Source of the DNA: Actinophytocola sp. | GTDB taxonomy: Bacteria > Actinomycetota > Actinomycetes > Mycobacteriales > Pseudonocardiaceae | Reading direction: 5' to 3' | NCBI GenBank assembly: GCA_009377475.1 | Contig: WHTY01000016.1 | Coordinates: forward strand, 1 to 64,000 | DNA length: 64,000 nt | Shown here: piece by piece, positions 7,225 through 18,260 of the stretch | Layout: every line of letters starts with the position of its first letter | Position numbering within the stretch: the stretch's first letter is position 1 | Made by a program: the position numbers and the translations under genes | The notes under the pieces: model-generated | What the model saw: the letters and a program-made list of their open reading frames with translations, nothing else | Database searches by the model: none | What the model was told of the DNA's origin: nothing

Positions 7225-8445
7225 TCACCGCCTGATCGGACTACGCACCCGGTGGCCGACGGCGACGACAGCGCGAGCCTTGCCCGCCAGCCTCGGATAC
7301 CGCCGGGCTGCCCGTTTCGCGAGGAGCTTCGTCACTGGCAGCTGGTCGCGTGCCTCTGCCGCCTTCAGCTTGTTTCGCACCGTGTCCAGCCGGTACAGCA
7401 CCCCCGCGAGCGCGTCCATCGACGCGTCGAGCATCTCGACATCGGTCGCGCTGTCCGGGTGGCGGGGACCTGCCTGTTCCGCATCCCACGAGGGAATCAG
7501 CTCATCCAGGTCGCCGACGACGTCGTACTCAGCCTCCCGCAGCTCGTGCACGATCCCCTTGGCCCGCTGGACGACCCAGTCCCTGTCGTCGACCGGCAGC
7601 TGCAGCGGGACCAGATCGGGCCGCGCGGCGAGCACGTCGACGGCCAGGTAGTGCTTGATCATGTTGTGGTAGCTGGGCCCCTGCATCTCGTCGATGATCT
7701 CGGCGTTGAGCCGCCGCAACACGTTCGTCTCGACCAGGCCCATCGACGGGTTGCGGACCGGCACGTCGGCGGGGCACTCCTCGGGGTCGATGCCGACGGT
7801 GCGCGCGAACCGGGTCCACAATGCGTCCTTGCCGACTGCCCCACGCGGGGGCGCGGTCACGATGTGCACCCGCTCCGGCGGGATGTCGGCGGCCCAGGTG
7901 CGCAGCACATCGGGCAGGTTCTGGTACTGCCAGAAGATGTCCGCGAAGAATGGGTTCACCGAGTCGTCGATGCGCTTCAGCGAGTGCGTGTACTCCGAAA
8001 AGGTCAGCAGGCCACGGTTCTTGACGTCCTCCTGCCAGTGGGCCGGGATCTGCCGCGCCAGGTCCCTTGCGGTCATCACGATGTGCACTTCGAGACCATC
8101 GAGGTCGCGCATCGCGCGACGCACCGTGTCCGCGTCCGAGAGCGAGAACATCTCGTGCGAGATGATCGACGGTCCGTCCCATCGCCGCACGTCGGCGACG
8201 ACCTTGCCCCAACTACCCGCGATCTTCGGGCCGGCGACGCCGTAGTAGTCAAGTCCGCGCAGATCGTGTGCCGCGAGGAAATGTGCCTTGCCATTGGACT
8301 CCGGGTACAGCACGCCGAGCTCCCGCAGGGTGGCCCGCTTTCGGCTCATGACGTGTTGCAGGTAGGTGGTACCCGTCTTCGGCGCACCGATGTGCAAGTA
8401 GACCCGCCGCGAGCTCTGCGGTGTTGGCCTGGTGGGTGGTGTCAT
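7225..8445 (-). CDS. PAPS-dependent sulfotransferase family protein
   Basis: A 406-residue protein with the 5'-phosphosulfate loop HIGAPKTGTTYLQ at residues 18-30, typical of sulfotransferases that use PAPS. The 3'-phosphate-binding region fits HIVMTARDLARQIPAHW. The C-terminal 70 residues are basic and helical (KLLAKRAARRYPRLAGKAR). GGGGAG precedes the ATG. Bacterial members sulfate glycolipids, lipooligosaccharides or secondary metabolites. A methyltransferase lies nearby on the same strand, but no glycosyltransferase is present to define the acceptor. Confidence 0.82.
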   Translation of the reverse strand: MTPPTRPTPQSSRRVYLHIGAPKTGTTYLQHVMSRKRATLRELGVLYPESNGKAHFLAAHDLRGLDYYGVAGPKIAGSWGKVVADVRRWDGPSIISHEMFSLSDADTVRRAMRDLDGLEVHIVMTARDLARQIPAHWQEDVKNRGLLTFSEYTHSLKRIDDSVNPFFADIFWQYQNLPDVLRTWAADIPPERVHIVTAPPRGAVGKDALWTRFARTVGIDPEECPADVPVRNPSMGLVETNVLRRLNAEIIDEMQGPSYHNMIKHYLAVDVLAARPDLVPLQLPVDDRDWVVQRAKGIVHELREAEYDVVGDLDELIPSWDAEQAGPRHPDSATDVEMLDASMDALAGVLYRLDTVRNKLKAAEARDQLPVTKLLAKRAARRYPRLAGKARAVVAVGHRVRSPIRR

Positions 8446-8856
8446 GCGTCAGCTCCCCGTATGTCGTGTCGCTCCGATCGGCGGAGTCCGTTGTCGGCCA
8501 TCCGCGCCAGCGCGTGGTCAATTGCGTCCCGTCTTGGCGTTCTGACCTCGGGAGCGGCGGAACCGGTACGCACCCCGCCGGATGCGGGACGCCCTCCGGC
8601 TTGGCGCAAGGGAGCGGCGGCGATCCCGCTGAACGACAGCGTCGATGCGTCGCGCAGGGTCGCGCCGCGCCGTGTGGGCGGCCCCAGCGGCCGGGGTTAC
8701 TCAGCGGCGGATCCGCCGCTACCGAGGCGAGCTTCCTCGTCCATGTCGAACGAAGTGCGCTAGGTCACGAGCTGCTGATTCGGCGTCTTGATCGCTCGCA
8801 GCCCACGCCTTCCGAGGGAAGGCGGGCAGGAGGCGTCGACCAATCCGTCGCCGAAA
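8446..8856. other. Intergenic region holding a decayed copy of a duplicated segment
   Basis: No gene is supported. Sequence near 8719-8765 (ACCGAGGCGAG, then CATGTCGA) and 8830-8856 resembles 10797-10926 downstream of the paralogous gene at 10927-11406. This indicates that the duplication extended past the end of the coding region. Confidence 0.4.
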
Positions 8857-9342
8857 TCAGGCGCGAGCGCGGGGCGGCGCGCGGCCGTCGACGGTGCGAT
8901 ACGCCCGAAACCCGTAGTTGTCCTCAGTGTCCGGTGGGTCGTCGCGGACGGTCGCTACGGGAAGCAGGATGTCGGCGGCCGACGGCTCGGCAACGTCCAC
9001 CTGGTGGTCAACGACCCGACGACTTGTCGCGCGCTCCTGGTTCTGCGGCGTCCTGAACTTATGGTCGTCGGGGCCATCCGTTCGGGTCGCGCGCTTCGCA
9101 CAGCCCTGATGACTTATCCCGGATTTACCATCCACCGCGACGGAGTACGCGGACAGGGACGCAGCCGCGTCATGTGGCTGCCCGACCGGCGCGGTCGCCA
9201 ACGCCGTGGTGCCGAGTGCCCCGGGCAGCGCGCCGAACACGGCCAGCAGCATCCCCAGCGCGGCAAGCAGCGACCGCTGCCTCAGGTCACCGCGCGAAAG
9301 GACACTTCGTGCCCTCGCAGGCCCTGCGACGGGATTCCGCAA
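8857..9342 (-). CDS. Small membrane-anchored protein, paralog of the gene at 10927-11406
   Basis: A 161-residue protein with one N-terminal membrane segment (SLLAALGMLLAVFGALPGAL) and a hydrophilic remainder ending YGFRAYRTVDGRAPPR. I chose TTG at 9342 because GGGAG lies just before it and the upstream sequence (GTTGGGAG, then TTGCGGAAT) aligns with that of the paralog (GTTGGGAG, then GTGCGGAAA). A longer frame starts at 9390. The shared C-terminal YRTVDGRAPP and spacing suggest a common ancestor. Family unknown. Confidence 0.5.
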   Translation of the reverse strand: MRNPVAGPARARSVLSRGDLRQRSLLAALGMLLAVFGALPGALGTTALATAPVGQPHDAAASLSAYSVAVDGKSGISHQGCAKRATRTDGPDDHKFRTPQNQERATSRRVVDHQVDVAEPSAADILLPVATVRDDPPDTEDNYGFRAYRTVDGRAPPRARA

Positions 9343-9689
9343 GACAGGTGCTCCCAACGCTGGTGTAAGGGTGCTCCGGCTGCGCAACACCGTACCTGCC
9401 CGTGCGTGGTCGGCGGTATGCCGGTAGCGGTAGTCGGCAACGCCCGGTTACCGCCCAGCCAGGTTGGATATTCTTGTTGTGCTGAAAGGCGTTTTCGGGG
9501 TGGTACTTCGCTTCGCCGTTCCACCAAAGCAGGCTGACCTGGTGGCTCCCGCGAGACCCGTGAGCCGCGTCCACACGGCATCCGGGGCCGGTCGAGCCGT
9601 GGTGACGGCGTGACCATGCCCGTCATGGCGACATGGCCACGCCGACCGACGGCCGTGCACCCGTGTGCCGCACGGCGCATGCCTCGTCC
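9343..9689. other. Intergenic region, no gene seen
   Basis: Only overlapping shadow frames are present. The part next to 9343-9400 resembles the region upstream of the paralogous gene at 10927-11406 and is probably its counterpart promoter region. Confidence 0.4.
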
Positions 9690-10589
9690 CTATCGCGGCG
9701 AGCGCCGCAGCTCATACCCAGTCGTGCGCGCCAGCCCACGGTTGATCAAGTCGCGCCACTGCTTGGACGTTGTCTCCTGCGCGACCTCCTGCGCGACCTC
9801 CTGGTCACTCCCGTTCACGGTCGTCGTGGCATGCGACGAGGGCAGGGCATCGGCCACTACATCGTCATGCTTGGTGCTGTCCGGCACTCCGGTCCGGCAG
9901 CGCATCGTGACCCGCTTGCCGTCGGCATAGTCACCGATGCGGCTGGCGCCAGGGTGCTCGTCGATGAGCGCGCCCCAGTCGTAGGTGTGCTCGACGTCGA
10001 AGTCGTAAGCACGAAGCATCATCCGCAGCGCGGGCACCGTGGGGCGACCAACAAGCGTCGACGTGCCGTGCGCGAACACGTCAAGCGTCGCCTCGCCGGG
10101 CTTCTGGGGACGGTCCTCGTACAGCTTGACGAATGGTTGTGTCTCATCGGGAACGACCGTGCTGTCAACAAGAAGGTACTTCGGATCAATCTGCCGAATC
10201 CGGTGGAGCAGTTCGGTATGGCGGTAGGTGTGGTACATGAAGCCGAGGCAGAGGACGACGTCGACGTCGAACTCCTCACTCCGCAGCGCATCGAATACGT
10301 CACCGTGGACGAACCGGTACTTTTCCGATTCCACCCCGTAATGGGAAAGGTTCGCCGTTGCGTTGTCCACGGCCTCCTGGCGGGACTCAATGCCGGTGAC
10401 GTGGGCCGCGCCGGTGTGCAGCGCGGCGAAGGACCACCTGCCGTCATGGGAGGCCAGATCGAGAACGCGGGCGCCGTCGAAGACGTCTTCGTTCGCCGCG
10501 AATATGGCCTCGTATCGCAGATTCAGACGATCACGCTCAGACCACACGGTGCTGGTCTTGAGGAACCGTGAGTAATCGTCGAAGAACAT
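9690..10589 (-). CDS. Class I SAM-dependent methyltransferase
   Basis: Starting at the ATG at 10589 (AAAGGAAA upstream) it gives 299 residues. The SAM-binding motif I is ARVLDLASHDGRWSFAA, motif II HVTGIESRQEAV, and acidic motif HGDVFDAL follows. The middle carries a LCLGFMYHT segment. The C-terminus has a duplicated QEVAQEVAQE. The acceptor is unknown; the nearby sulfotransferase on the same strand suggests decoration of the same surface glycan or lipid, which is inference. Confidence 0.7.
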   Translation of the reverse strand: MFFDDYSRFLKTSTVWSERDRLNLRYEAIFAANEDVFDGARVLDLASHDGRWSFAALHTGAAHVTGIESRQEAVDNATANLSHYGVESEKYRFVHGDVFDALRSEEFDVDVVLCLGFMYHTYRHTELLHRIRQIDPKYLLVDSTVVPDETQPFVKLYEDRPQKPGEATLDVFAHGTSTLVGRPTVPALRMMLRAYDFDVEHTYDWGALIDEHPGASRIGDYADGKRVTMRCRTGVPDSTKHDDVVADALPSSHATTTVNGSDQEVAQEVAQETTSKQWRDLINRGLARTTGYELRRSPR

Positions 10590-10926
10590 GAGGGTTTCCT
10601 TTCTTGGGCGCCTGAGCCAGCCAGGGGACGGCAATGGGCATGGCGCCATCGTTCGCTTGGCACGCCGGGGCGCGGGCGTACGCCGCGGTGCGTGAACCTC
10701 GGTGATGCGGCAGGCCGCGAGCAGGCCGGGCGGCCCCGCACAGGCGGCCAGCAGGATCTCCCAGGAACGTGGATCTCCCAGGAACGTGGCCGTCTACCGA
10801 GGCGAGTTGCCGTTCATGTCGAGCGACGCGAACTCATCCGCGTACTGCCAGTTCGGCATCGGGATGGCACACCCACCTGCCCGGTCACTGGCAGCGGGAG
10901 TGGCGTCGTCCAGTCCGTTTCCGGAG
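10590..10926. other. Intergenic region with an open frame of doubtful coding status
   Basis: A minus-strand frame ending at 10794 reads DSGNGLDDATPAASDRAG and then MPNWQYADEFASLDMNGNSP before its stop. It has no start codon near its 5' end and overlaps the end of the upstream gene out of frame. A decayed counterpart lies at 8719-8856. It may be a frameshifted extension of the upstream membrane protein. Confidence 0.3.
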
Positions 10927-11406
10927 TCAGTCCGTGACGCGGGGCGGCGCTCGGCCGTCGACCGTGCGGTACGGCCGATAGCAGTACCTGTCCTCAACCG
11001 GCTGTGGCGCATCGCCGACGGCGTGTGACGGGGGCGCGATGCCGCCGACCTCGGGGGCCGCCCCGGCCACCTGATGGTCGAGGGCCCTTCTCGTCGTCGC
11101 GCGTTCGTGTTCCTGCGCGGACTTGACCTGGTGGTCATTGGGACCACGCACGCGGCCAGCTCGCGTCGTGCACCGGATGCGCTCCGCCTTGGACTCCTCG
11201 TCGGCCGCCACGGCGTGCCTCGCGGCGGGAGACGCGGCCAGCTGACTGGTTGCGGCAGCCCAGACCGCTGTCGCCCCCACAACGGCGCTCAGCAGGCTCA
11301 GCACGGCGATCAGCACGCCAAGGACGGTCAGGCGCGACCGTGCTCCCCCGGTACCTCGGGCGAGCACGCGGCGGAACGGCGCAGGTCCTACGGCGGATTT
11401 CCGCAC
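10927..11406 (-). CDS. Small membrane-anchored protein, paralog of the gene at 8857-9342
   Basis: A 159-residue protein with one N-terminal membrane segment (LTVLGVLIAVLSLLSAVVGA) and a hydrophilic outer part with ATTRRALDHQVAGAAPE and YCYRPYRTVDGRAPPR. The GTG start follows GGGAG. It aligns with 8857-9342 over its length, most closely at both ends. The methyltransferase gene lies between the two copies. No domain is recognised. Confidence 0.5.
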   Translation of the reverse strand: MRKSAVGPAPFRRVLARGTGGARSRLTVLGVLIAVLSLLSAVVGATAVWAAATSQLAASPAARHAVAADEESKAERIRCTTRAGRVRGPNDHQVKSAQEHERATTRRALDHQVAGAAPEVGGIAPPSHAVGDAPQPVEDRYCYRPYRTVDGRAPPRVTD

Positions 11407-11682
11407 GAGGGACTCCCAACGCCGGGTTCAGGTGCTGCGACTACACACGGGACCCTACCCACCCGCACACTCGCGGTCACCAATCGGGCGGGTCACTCAC
11501 GAAGTACCCCTGGCGCTCGAGCTGGCCCCGCCCGGTTGGTCGAGTACCACCGGGCCGCTCGGCCGGACGATCCGAGCGCTGACCAAAAAATTCGGCGCCG
11601 GTGTCGATTTCGACCCCCGCCGTTCGTGTAGCGAGCGACGGCCGGGACGAAGTCGGCCGACGGATCGTGAGGAGAACAAGTC

Positions 11683-12261
11683 ATGCGCAAGATCGTCGCG
11701 GTAGAGAACGTCTCCCTGGACGGCGTCATGCAGGCGCCGGGCGGGCCGGACGAAGACACCCGAGGCGGGTTCACGCTTGGTGGTTGGGCGGCCTCGTATC
11801 ACGACGACGTGATGATGCGGGAGATGTCGCGCGGGTTCGGTCAGGACCTGCTGTTCGGCCGCCGCACCTATGAGCAGTTCTACGAGTTCTGGCCGAAGCA
11901 GGAGGGCAACCCGTTCACCGAGGTGCTGAACAACGCCGCCAAGTACGTCGTGTCCAACTCACTGCACGCTGAGCTGCCGTGGGTCAACTCGACGCTGCTC
12001 TCGGGCGATATCGCGACCGCCGTGGCCACGCTGCGGAACCAGCCAGGCAGCGACCTGACCATCATCGGCAGCGGTGAGCTGGTGCGCTGCCTCACCGAGC
12101 ACGCATTGATCGACGAATACCAACTGCTGATCCACCCCGTGCTGCTGAACTCGGGCCGTCGGCTCTTCCCCGACACCGGGTCGTTCGCCGAGCTGGAGCT
12201 GGTCAACTCAGTGACGACCACGACGGGCGTCATCATCGCCACCTACCGGCCGCGCGACTAA
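11683..12261 (+). CDS. Dihydrofolate reductase-family (RibD C-terminal-like) protein
   Basis: A 192-residue protein with the fold of the RibD C-terminal/DHFR superfamily: start MRKIVAVENVSLDGVMQAPG, cofactor-site DLLFGRRTYEQFYEFWP and IIGSGELVRCLTEHALIDEY. Members are usually NADPH-dependent reductases of unknown substrate rather than folate enzymes. GGAGAA precedes the ATG. It stands alone on the plus strand, so no partner helps define the substrate. Confidence 0.8.
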   Translation: MRKIVAVENVSLDGVMQAPGGPDEDTRGGFTLGGWAASYHDDVMMREMSRGFGQDLLFGRRTYEQFYEFWPKQEGNPFTEVLNNAAKYVVSNSLHAELPWVNSTLLSGDIATAVATLRNQPGSDLTIIGSGELVRCLTEHALIDEYQLLIHPVLLNSGRRLFPDTGSFAELELVNSVTTTTGVIIATYRPRD

Positions 12262-12477
12262 CAGCGCTGAGGGCGTCCGCTCAGCCGGAGTGTCCTGCCA
12301 CTAGCCCGGACGCCGTCTCAGGCCACCGTCAGGGACACGTCAGGGTCAATCCCGGATGTGACGACGTGCCTGTCGTGCTGGACTGGGCCCAGTGAGCATC
12401 CACACGGCGCCCAGGACGCTCGAATGACCAGCGCCGACGCCTGACTCGAACAGCCACGACCTGCGAAGGGACCAGAC

Positions 12478-13110
12478 GTGACGACGACCGATCGCACCGA
12501 CCGGTGGCACCGCTACTGGGACAAGCAATCCAGCCACTACGACCCGGCGATGCGGTTCATGGACCGCGTACTGTTCGCCGACTCCCGCTCGTGGACCTGT
12601 TCGCAGGCCACCGGCGACACGCTGGAGGTCGCGGTCGGCACGGGACTCAACTTCCCCGTCTACCCCGCCGACGTCACGCTCACCGGGATCGACCTCAGCG
12701 AGCCGATGCTCGACATCGCCCGCGACCGCGCCGCCGAGCTGGAACGGCCGGTGACGCTGCTGCAAGGCAACGCCCACAACCTGCCGTTCGACGACGCCTC
12801 CTTCGACACCGTGGTCTGCACGTTCGGCCTCTGCGCGATCCCCGACGAACACGCCGCCATCGCGGAGATGCGCCGCGTGCTGCGCCCTGGTGGACGACTC
12901 ATCCTGGTCGACCACATTCGCAGCAGCTCGGCCATCGCACGCGGGGTGCAACGACTCCTCGAAGCGGTGCTGGTGCCGATTGGCGGCGAGCACTTCCTGC
13001 GCAGGCCACTGGTCATCGTCCGCGACCAGGGCTTCGACGTCGAGCAGGTGCAGCGGTTCAAGATCGGGCTCGTCGAACGCCTCGTCGCCCGCAAACCCGC
13101 CGCGAGCTGA
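12478..13110 (+). CDS. Class I SAM-dependent methyltransferase (UbiE/COQ5-like), paralog of the gene at 57901-58530
   Basis: A 210-residue protein opening with DRWHRYWDKQSSHYD. Motif I is GDTLEVAVGTGLNFP, then LTGIDLSEPMLDIARDRA, LQGNAHNLPFDDASFDTVVC and RRVLRPGGRLILVDH. A very similar gene lies at 57901-58530, sharing HRYWDKxS at the start and FKxGLVERLVAxKP at the end. GAAGGGACC precedes the GTG. The methyl acceptor is unknown. Confidence 0.75.
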   Translation: MTTTDRTDRWHRYWDKQSSHYDPAMRFMDRVLFADSRSWTCSQATGDTLEVAVGTGLNFPVYPADVTLTGIDLSEPMLDIARDRAAELERPVTLLQGNAHNLPFDDASFDTVVCTFGLCAIPDEHAAIAEMRRVLRPGGRLILVDHIRSSSAIARGVQRLLEAVLVPIGGEHFLRRPLVIVRDQGFDVEQVQRFKIGLVERLVARKPAAS

Positions 13111-13183
13111 GCGGCAAGCGCCGCGTGAGGAGAAGGCGTCTCGGGCCGACAGTCCGCTGGACTAGCGACGTATCCTGACCGCT

Positions 13184-13675
13184 GTGAGCCACCACATCCT
13201 CATCGTCGGATCCGGCGACGTCGCGACGGCACTGGAGTCGATCAGCCTGGCCCTCGACTGGAAACCAGCCGTCGTCACCACGCTCGACGACGTCACGTCG
13301 CGGCTGCCGGACGCCGAGTCCGTCGTCGTGCTGAGTCACGACGAGCAGCTCGACGGCCCCGCCCTTGCCGCCGCGCTGACGTCGCACGCGTCCTACCTCA
13401 GCGCCATGGGCTCGCGCCGCACCCAGGCGCGGCGGCGCGAGTGGCTGCTCGCCAACGGCGTCAGCGCCGAGGCCATGACTGCGATCCGGGGCCCGGCCGG
13501 GCTCGACATCGGCGCGATCACGCCTGCCGAGATCGCCGTGTCGATCATCGCCGAGATCGTCGCCCACCGCCGAGGCGCCACGGACACGGACGCCCTCTCG
13601 GCCCGCTCGGGGCCAATCCACCCGGACGCCGTCCCCGGCTCAATCGCGTGCCCCGGCGACACCACCACGCCGTAG
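13184..13675 (+). CDS. XdhC-family Rossmann-domain protein
   Basis: A 163-residue protein equal to the C-terminal Rossmann domain of XdhC/CoxF proteins, which insert or sulfurate the molybdenum cofactor in xanthine dehydrogenase-type enzymes. Typical features are HILIVGSGDVATAL and YLSAMGSRRTQARRREWL. The N-terminal XdhC domain is absent. A -10 box TATCCT (13171-13176) is 7-8 bp before the GTG, suggesting a leaderless transcript. Its client may be the IorBA-type hydroxylase at 38278-41121. Confidence 0.72.
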   Translation: MSHHILIVGSGDVATALESISLALDWKPAVVTTLDDVTSRLPDAESVVVLSHDEQLDGPALAAALTSHASYLSAMGSRRTQARRREWLLANGVSAEAMTAIRGPAGLDIGAITPAEIAVSIIAEIVAHRRGATDTDALSARSGPIHPDAVPGSIACPGDTTTP

Positions 13676-13723
13676 CCCGCCGGATCACGGCGAACCAACC
13701 GCGCGGCGAGTTTCCGCCACGAC

Positions 13724-13753
13724 GCGGATGTCCCGTTGCAGTAGGACATCCGC
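13724..13753 (+). terminator. Hairpin terminator after the xdhC-like gene
   Basis: GCGGATGTCC (13724-13733) and GGACATCCGC (13744-13753) form a perfect 10-bp stem with a 10-base loop. There is no T-run, as is common for actinobacterial terminators. Confidence 0.6.
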
Positions 13754-13797
13754 TCCCCCACGCTCGACGTCAGGCACCCGACGTCGAGAGGATCGCG

Positions 13798-14409
13798 ATG
13801 AGCACCCGCCAGATCGGCCCCGTTGGCACGACACTGCGCGTGATCGGCGCCGTTGGGTTGCTCGTCATCGCCGTCATCGACTTCCAGCGCGACGTCCCGC
13901 CAGGCGGCGCGGGCTGGTGGGACGTCGCTGCCGTCGTCCTCGCCTTCCCCCTCGTCGCCATCGCCAGCTCACTGGCGGTGGACGCGCTGTTCCAGCGACT
14001 CGGCACCGACAAGGTCCGCCGCGTGCGTACAACGTGGTCGAGCGAGCAGGCGGCGGCAACGGCGCTCGTGATGCTGCTCGTCCTTGGCGGGGCGACCGCG
14101 CTGGTGCTGCTCACGCCGATGAACCGGTTCGCCATCTTCGTGTTCGTTGGCCTGTCCATGCTCTTCGCCGCCGTCAGCTGCACGATTCGACCGAGCAGAC
14201 CGCGGACCACGCCAGCGCTTAGCTTTCGCAGCCGCGCCCGTAGTAGTCCGAGCTTGCCGCGCGTTACGGCCATCCCAACCGGGCAAACCAGACGAATTCT
14301 TGTCACAGCCCGCAGGAAGTTGATCGACTTCGGGCAGACGACGGGCAGCGGACCCCACCCCTTCACACCGATGGGCGATATCGTCCAACACGCCACTTTC
14401 CATTCTTGA
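13798..14409 (+). CDS. Small multi-span membrane protein, possible frameshift near the end
   Basis: The ATG follows GAGAGGA. Hydrophobic segments are VIGAVGLLVIAVIDF, DVAAVVLAFPLVAIASSLAV, ALVMLLVLGGATALVLL and FAIFVFVGLSMLFAAVS. After about residue 130 the sequence becomes arginine- and serine-rich and reads like noncoding DNA as far as the stop. In the next frame the same DNA gives STEQTADHASA and a stop at 14220-14222, which looks like a more natural end. The family is not recognised. It reads into the furA promoter. Confidence 0.5.
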   Translation: MSTRQIGPVGTTLRVIGAVGLLVIAVIDFQRDVPPGGAGWWDVAAVVLAFPLVAIASSLAVDALFQRLGTDKVRRVRTTWSSEQAAATALVMLLVLGGATALVLLTPMNRFAIFVFVGLSMLFAAVSCTIRPSRPRTTPALSFRSRARSSPSLPRVTAIPTGQTRRILVTARRKLIDFGQTTGSGPHPFTPMGDIVQHATFHS

Positions 14410-14434
14410 CTGGTTCAAGAAAACGGTGCATACT
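14403..14434 (+). promoter_or_regulatory. furA promoter with Fur-type operator
   Basis: -35 TTGACT (14406-14411) and -10 CATACT (14429-14434) are separated by 17 bp, and the expected transcript start coincides with the GTG start codon. A perfect 7-bp inverted repeat TTCTTGA-CTGGT-TCAAGAA (14403-14421) overlaps the -35 box. Streptomyces and mycobacterial furA-katG promoters are autorepressed by FurA/FurS at such a site and transcribed without a leader. Confidence 0.8.
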
Positions 14435-14441
14435 CCGTGGT

Positions 14442-17121
<2,680 letters not shown>

Positions 17122-17137
17122 GTTCCCGCCTGATCAC

Positions 17138-17177
17138 GACGTCCGGGCCGGTCGCCGCTGCGGCCGGCCCGGACGTC
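17138..17177 (+). terminator. katG terminator hairpin
   Basis: GACGTCCGGGCCGG (17138-17151) and CCGGCCCGGACGTC (17164-17177) form a perfect 14-bp stem with a 12-base loop, 16 bp after the katG stop. Confidence 0.8.
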
Positions 17178-17236
17178 GTTGCGTGGGCGCCGCGCGTGTG
17201 GCTGTCACGGCTCGCCGCGACCGCCACCCCACCAGT

Positions 17237-17285
17237 GGATCTTGAGGCCGTATGGCGATACGTGTCGCCAGAACGCCTCAAGATC
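17237..17285. repeat. Palindromic repeat family A, copy 1
   Basis: GATCTTGAGGC (17238-17248) pairs with GCCTCAAGATC (17275-17285), and inside it TGGCGA (17253-17258) pairs with TCGCCA (17265-17270). Near-identical elements lie at 36010-36063 and, as one arm, at 25022-25042. The right arm overlaps the stop codon of the convergent gene, so it can also act as a bidirectional terminator. Confidence 0.75.
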
Positions 17286-18249
17286 GCGGCTGCGCCGGGG
17301 TGCGTACCGCCGCATTGCCGTAGCGTTCGCGCGCCTCGGCAGGCGTGACGACCACCTCGCGCAGCGGCGGACGACGTCGCAGCGCGTTCACCCACACCGC
17401 GCGGATCGACGGGGCGACGATGTCGGCCAAGCGCAGCCGGATCGGCAGCGGCCGCGCGAAAGCCATGGCCGCCTTCGTGGCCGGGACGACCGCCGCGTCG
17501 GTCACCCGCCACTGGTCCAGGCCGCTCAGGCGGCGCATCCAACTCGGCAGCGTGGCGATGACCGCTGGCGTCAACCCGCGCGCCGCCAAGGCCACCCTCC
17601 GGCTCGTGGTGTCGGACGGCGGGTACAGGATCTGGCGCGCGACGCGGTCGGCGTTCTCCGACCAGCACAGCCGAGGCCGCTGCTCGGCGAAGTACTGCCG
17701 GACGCCGTCGCGGCTGGTCGGCACCGTGGCGGGATCGCACGTCTGGAGCTCGGCGGCGATCGCGCAGTCCGCCCAGTAACGCTCCTCGTCGGCGGGGCTG
17801 AGCGGCCCCGGTCCGTACGCCTCGTAGCACTTCAACACCGAATGCCACCCCGTCATGTGGATCCAGAGCTGGCTGGCCGGGTCGTTGGCGCTGTACCGCT
17901 CGCCGCTGATGGGCTCGACGCCGGTCGCGCGGGCGTGCACCTTCTGGAGCAGTTCGGACGACTCGATCGCGGCACGGCTGTCACCGACAGCGACGATCGT
18001 GAAGTACGTCAGCGTGCTGTCCAGCCGCCCCATCGGATCGGTGTAGATGCCCTGGGTGTCGGTGACGGACGCCGTCAGGAACGGGTCGAACGCCTCGACC
18101 GCGATCGAGCGCTGGAAGCCGAGCAGCGCCGTCGGGCTGGTCCACACGCGCCAGGTGGGTGAGTCCGGGCCGAAGAACCCGTGGTCCTCGCGCCTGCGGT
18201 CGCCGTCGAACGGCCAGCCCCGGTGCGCGAGCATTCGTCGTTCCGTCAT
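17278..18249 (-). CDS. Oxygenase MpaB family protein (DUF2236)
   Basis: Starting at ATG 18249 it gives a 323-residue protein. The family signature includes DSPTWRVWTSPTALLGFQRS, followed by TDTQGIYTDPMGRLDSTLTYF and GERYSANDPASQLWIHMTGWHSVLKCYEAYG, where the HMTGWHS histidines match the haem- or cofactor-binding region of MpaB/latex-clearing relatives. AGGGA precedes the start, 12 bp after the tetR stop, so it is in an operon with the regulator. Its C-terminal end overlaps repeat family A. Substrate unknown. Confidence 0.75.
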   Translation of the reverse strand: MTERRMLAHRGWPFDGDRRREDHGFFGPDSPTWRVWTSPTALLGFQRSIAVEAFDPFLTASVTDTQGIYTDPMGRLDSTLTYFTIVAVGDSRAAIESSELLQKVHARATGVEPISGERYSANDPASQLWIHMTGWHSVLKCYEAYGPGPLSPADEERYWADCAIAAELQTCDPATVPTSRDGVRQYFAEQRPRLCWSENADRVARQILYPPSDTTSRRVALAARGLTPAVIATLPSWMRRLSGLDQWRVTDAAVVPATKAAMAFARPLPIRLRLADIVAPSIRAVWVNALRRRPPLREVVVTPAEARERYGNAAVRTPAQPRS

Positions 18250-18260
18250 CTGTCGTCCCT

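Noticed and set aside
7153-8763. 536-codon plus-strand frame
   Set aside because: It is the antisense of a clear sulfotransferase gene; the low stop density comes from high G+C content.
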